Origin: Amoebophrya sp. A120
Taxonomy: Eukaryota; Sar; Dinophyceae; Syndiniales; Amoebophryaceae
Length of the DNA: 64,000 bases
Assembly: GCA_905178155.1 (NCBI GenBank)
Contig: CAJINV010000010.1
Coordinates: 3,740,587-3,804,586, forward strand
Direction of reading: 5' to 3'
The notes under the pieces were generated by a model. It saw nothing but the letters and a program-made list of their open reading frames with translations, searched no databases and was not told the origin of the DNA. Position numbers and translations under genes: made by a program. Below, piece after piece: positions 60,325-64,000 of the stretch (position 1 is the stretch's first letter; every line of letters starts with the position of its first letter).

Positions 60325-63300
60325 ATGGTCTCCGTGGTCTTTCGTCGCGTGCTTGCCGCTGCCGGCAGCATGTCCGTCTACTTGCACGGAGAAGCGGTTC
60401 TGAAAGGGTTGCTGGGAGGTGGACATCGAGCCACTTTCTCGGAAATAACCAGTCTTCGGACCATGAGCAACGTGTTGAATGTTGGCCAGCACTTTGACGT
60501 TCATCCGGGCCTTGTGGTTGCCGTCCAGTTGCGGTCCCGGCCGGGAAGCAGCGGCGATGGGAAGAACTGGAATGGTAAAAAGCAGTCGAAAGGAAAGGGG
60601 CGGGGTCGGGGGCGAGGGGACGACGGCGGCAAGGGTGGTGGAAAAGGAAAGGTGGAGAGCTGCAACGTATTACAATGAAAAACGATCGTCCCACGACGAC
60701 CCCAGACGTTTCAGATATTTGTGTATGCATATTAAGGTTTTCAAATGCAAAACTCTTTACTTATCAATCTATGCATGCTTGGATCGGAAGACTGCCCCTG
60801 CTACTGCTTTCGATTGTTCTAAGTGTGCAAAGCAGCTCTTACACTACAAGCCCTCCTTGTGCTGGGCCTTTTTGCAAGACAAATTTTTGCTATCCTGGGT
60901 TGAACATTTATCGTCATGCAAATGAAAGGTCGCAAATGTTTCCATTGGTAACTTTGCAATACAAACGCTTCCACATTCTGGCGTTGGGGCACTTTTCGTT
61001 GTAATACAACGGAGATCCTAAGAAAGACCCGTGCCACGAGCGCTATATTTCGAAGCTACAGACTTACGCAAACACAGGCAATATTGAGGGCGCAGAAGCT
61101 GTTTTCAAGCTCATCCAACGAGACGCACACCTGTGCTTTACTGCCATCCACTACGACATGCTGATCAGCGCCTACGCCAAAAGGGGCCTTGTTTGGGGCG
61201 CAATAAATGTTATTCAGAGGATGCGCCAAGAAGAAAACATGGCGCCGACTGTCGTCACCTACAAGTCTTTGCTGACCTGCTACGCCAATGCGGGCAAACT
61301 GGAACGGAACTCAGACAGCACGCCAGAGGCTGTTCTGTCTGAGATGATGGAGTGCGACGGGGTGGCGCCGCATGTCGTCCTGAGGACGCTTCTGAATGCC
61401 TACGCTGAGAGAGGCAACGGCCCGGGCGCAGACCGTGTTTTCCGAATAATGAAAGACGCACCAGGCCCGGCGCCGGATGTCGTCACCTACAACATCCTTA
61501 TCAAAGCCCACGTTCGGAATCGCGACGTTGATAGCGCATACGGCGTGCTTCAAATCATGAGAGACGCACGCGCGGCGCCGGACGTCCGCACCTACACCGC
61601 GCTAGTGGATGCCTGCGCTAGGAGTGGCAACGTTCGGGGCGCATACGAGTTGTTTCAAATGATGCAAGACGAAGGCGTGGCGCCAAATGTCGTCACCTAC
61701 AACGTTCTCATAGCAGCCCACGCTCGGAAACGCGACGAACGGGGTCGTGCATGGGATGTGTTTCAAATGATGACAGACGCAGGCGTATCACGAGAAAAAA
61801 GTGTTACAGTAACACATTTGTTGGAGTTTCTGCATCACAAATTTTCTCTGCGTGGCAGAGAAAACTTGTAATGCGAAGATCATAAGGGAACACAGGAAGG
61901 AAACGAGGCTCCCAAGCATTTCCTGCATGAGAGAGGTTGTCTGTGTTGCCGGTCTTGCAACACAATGTGTAACTGTAACACTTTTTTCTTGCGATAAGGC
62001 GTGGCGCCGAATGTCGTCACCTACACCTCGCTTATCCTGCGCAAAAGTATCGTAGTCGTACTAATTGCAAATATGCATGACAAATCTCCTTCCTAAGGTA
62101 AAACAGCATTACAAATTCCACTTTTCTTCTTGCCAAAATTTGTGATGCAATTTATACTAGTACGATACTTTTGCAATGCATATCGCTAGTGGATGCCTGC
62201 GCTAAGAGTGGCAACGTTCGGGGCGCATACGATGTGTTTCAAATGATGCAAGACGAAGGCGTGGCGCCGAATCTCTTCACCTACACCGCGCTGCTGGGTG
62301 CGCACATGGACGCGGCCGCCGCGGAAAACGACAAGAAAATCCGTGGCGACATTATCCGGGATATTCTACTTAAAAACGTACTTACCCACCCCATAGTCAA
62401 GATCGGGAATCGGCTAGACAAATCCACAAGCTTTGGCTGTTTCGCATGACAAATTTGGACGCGTAGTGCTGTTTGAGCTAGTTCAGCAGCATTACAGATC
62501 TAATCTCTCATGCTGATTGGAGCATGACAAATTTCAAAACACCATTAGAAAATGCTTCTCGTGGGGCTCCGCATGAGAAACATTTTAAGCATGCAGATTT
62601 GCATGACAACTATGGCGTGGGGACGTTTTTACACAGGATACGGGACGGCATTGGCCAGCTGCTGGACTTGATGCTAAGAGCCGAAAATTGGAGGCCTAAC
62701 GATGCTTATGAAATGCGAATATGTCATCTGGGTCTGGAAGGTTCTTGCAACTTGTGATGCTAAATCTGAATCACGCAAAAAATCTGTGTTGCATGTTTAC
62801 CTACAGCCGTCCTTTTTTACCAAGTTGAGAGGGAATTTCTCATGCAGGATAGGCATGATCGAGATCTCACAGAATTTGTCATCCTAGGTGCTGCATTCCA
62901 GACCTCATGGGTCATGGAAAACCTACATGACAAATCTGGCATCCTTCCAGACCCAGACATATTTGCACTGGATATTGCTACCTTCCGAAGTATTTTCCAA
63001 CGCCAGTATGATAGGATGGGCAGGACAGAGGAGGCCAGGAAGCTGGTCCGCGAAATGGAGTATCAAGTGCGAATGTGTCTGGGTCTGGAAGATTGCTGAG
63101 GTTTGCGATGCAGTGTCTACTGCGTGGCCCAGTCCCAGAACATCCGCCACGCAAGTCCTAGCGTCACAGGTGTGCCTGAGACTGTTTCTTCAGGCCTAAT
63201 CCGCATGACAAATGCCTTCTGTTTTTGACAGCAAGAAGAGGGACTTTTGCTGCCCAAGCATGACAGATTTTTGGGTGATCTAAAATCTAAATGTGCACTA

Positions 63301-63453
63301 CAAGCTCACAGCTTCTTTATTCCAGCAGACCCAGACACACTTGCATTCGATATGGAAGCCGCGGCAGAAGCTGTAAGGGATGAGGCCATACTGGAGACAC
63401 CCGGTGCAGCCCAAAGCCACAGCACTGGCCTCCGTTCGTGCCCGCTGCCTTAA
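60325..63453 (+). CDS. Pentatricopeptide-repeat (PPR) protein, probably organellar
   Basis: Exons 60325-60667, 61012-61785, 62002-62032, 62188-62361, 62646-62706, 62980-63060 and 63358-63453 total 1,560 nt (519 aa). The N-terminus MVSVVFRRVLAAAGSMSVYL is Arg/Ala/Ser-rich without early acids, a plausible mitochondrial presequence. A Lys/Gly-rich linker follows (KGKGRGRGRGDDGGKGGGKG). About eight PPR motifs come next, e.g. VVTYNILIKAHVRNRDVDSA, TYTALVDACARSGNVRGAYE and VAPNVVTYTSLVDACAKSGN; the ~35-residue VTYxxLI...G/A pattern is unmistakable. PPR proteins bind organellar RNA in sequence-specific fashion; the target here is unknown. All six interruptions are introners. Confidence 0.87.
60668..61006. 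mobile_element. Introner, family H
   Basis: Left TATTACAATGAAAAACGATC, right CACTTTTCGTTGTAATA, plus CCCACGAC/GGCGTTGGGG nearby. Perfect TSD CAACG at 60663-60667 and 61007-61011. Confidence 0.92.
61786..61996. mobile_element. Introner, family E
   Basis: Left TATCACGAGAAAAAAGTGTT, right AACACTTTTTTCTTGCGATA. Perfect TSD AGGCG at 61781-61785 and 61997-62001. Inserted within a PPR motif (DAG/VAPNVV). Confidence 0.93.
62033..62182. mobile_element. Introner, family D (compact)
   Basis: 150 bp. Left TATCCTGCGCAAAAGTATCG, right CGATACTTTTGCAATGCATA. Perfect TSD TCGCT at 62028-62032 and 62183-62187. Confidence 0.93.
62362..62640. mobile_element. Introner, family A
   Basis: Left TATTCTACTTAAAAACGTAC, right GGGACGTTTTTACACAGGATA region. 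Perfect TSD CGGGA at 62357-62361 and 62641-62645. The interior (GGAATCGGCTAGACAAATCC) matches the 295-574 copy. Confidence 0.92.
62707..62974. mobile_element. Introner, family C
   Basis: Left TATGAAATGCGAATATGTCA, right CCAGACCCAGACATATTTGC...TGGATA. TSD ATGCT (62702-62706) / TTGCT (62975-62979). Confidence 0.9.
63061..63352. mobile_element. Introner, family C
   Basis: Left TATCAAGTGCGAATGTGTCT, right GACCCAGACACACTTGCATTC then GATA. TSD TGGAG (63056-63060) / TGGAA (63353-63357). Confidence 0.9.
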
Positions 63454-64000
63454 TCCACGTGAGGAAGTGCCGTCCAGTTGGGATCTGCTCGGCGGGGAAG
63501 CAGCGCTGGCTGTAATCTGGTAACCAAATGCGTGCGCGCGCGCGCGCAGAGCGCGCTGCGCTGCCACACTGCTTGGTCTTGCCGGTGCCTCCAGCTTTTG
63601 GGAGTGCAACGAACCCCGTCTGCCGTTTTTGTGACGAGTGTAGTTATACAACGCAGCGAGTTGCTGGTAAAAGAGGATCTCTGGAATTTAAATTTTTCAA
63701 AGCGGTAGATCACAAGCAAGAGCAACGATATGCATGTTTAAGAAAACAGACAACAAGAAGAGGCTATCATCTCCTGTGAAAAAAGACGCAAAACAAAAAT
63801 CACAAAGGGATAGATATATGAACAGCACTACGTGTATGATTTTTTTGATTTATTTAAAGGTATGAAACGGTATGAGATAGAGTGTAAACGACATCGAGGA
63901 TTTTCTCGGATCACGTCGTACCTAGGGCGACTGTGTTTCAAAAATGTAAATCTCGATCGGTCAATGCACGCTGGAACTAAAATGCTCACATCAAAAAACA
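63454..64000. other. 3' flank of the PPR gene
   Basis: No gene recognised. A short (CG)n run (GCGCGCGCGCGCGCAGAGCGCG) lies near 63532-63553. AT-rich from 63770 on. Confidence 0.5.

Overview
The window looks like nuclear DNA from a eukaryotic protist, most likely a dinoflagellate-lineage parasite of the Amoebophrya (Syndiniales) type; that identity is an inference. Coding regions are on the + strand and are cut by two intron populations. A few are ordinary GT-AG introns. Most are introner-like transposable elements of about 120-340 bp, each with terminal inverted repeats (TIRs, usually TAT...ATA outermost), a target-site duplication (TSD) of about 5 bp, and an internal TTTGTCATGC / GCATGACAAA motif. 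Taking out each element plus one TSD copy rebuilds open frames: the summed exons of the WD40 (from position 2066), secreted-protein, TLC and PPR genes are all exact multiples of three.

Layout: 1-8007, a WD40-repeat gene entering from the left edge, with nine complete introners and one partial. 8.0-20.0 kb, two diverged copies of a duplicated block, each with a gene for a secreted protein; copy 1 has a tandem array of nuclear-localisation-like KRRRV repeats behind its signal peptide. Between the copies lie a 1.9-kb element with 80-bp perfect TIRs filled with minisatellite, and a short gene fragment. 20.0-26.5 kb, an 11-exon TLC-domain membrane-protein gene with ten introners, one of them 2.2 kb. 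27,634-58,036, a giant LTR retrotransposon (LTRs about 490 and 481 bp, TSD GGTCT, candidate primer-binding site and polypurine tract), with frame-shifted gag-like ORFs, protease, RT, RNase H, an unexpected Macro domain, integrase and four extra 3' ORFs. 60.3-63.5 kb, a PPR-protein gene with six introners.

The retrotransposon is broken inside pol by an 11,127-bp element (35,569-46,695) with inverted terminal repeats and a perfect 6-bp TSD (GAGACC). The pol frame is the same on both sides, so the insertion point is exact to the base. The insert carries two long intron-containing genes of unknown family (about 1,190 and 880 aa) and no known transposase. The insertions are therefore layered: retrotransposon in host DNA, large TIR element in the retrotransposon, and introners in the genes of the large element.

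Limits: everything was read by eye. Domain calls rest on recalled family motifs. Exon boundaries come from frame and TSD logic, not RNA. No tRNA, rRNA or CRISPR array was recognised.
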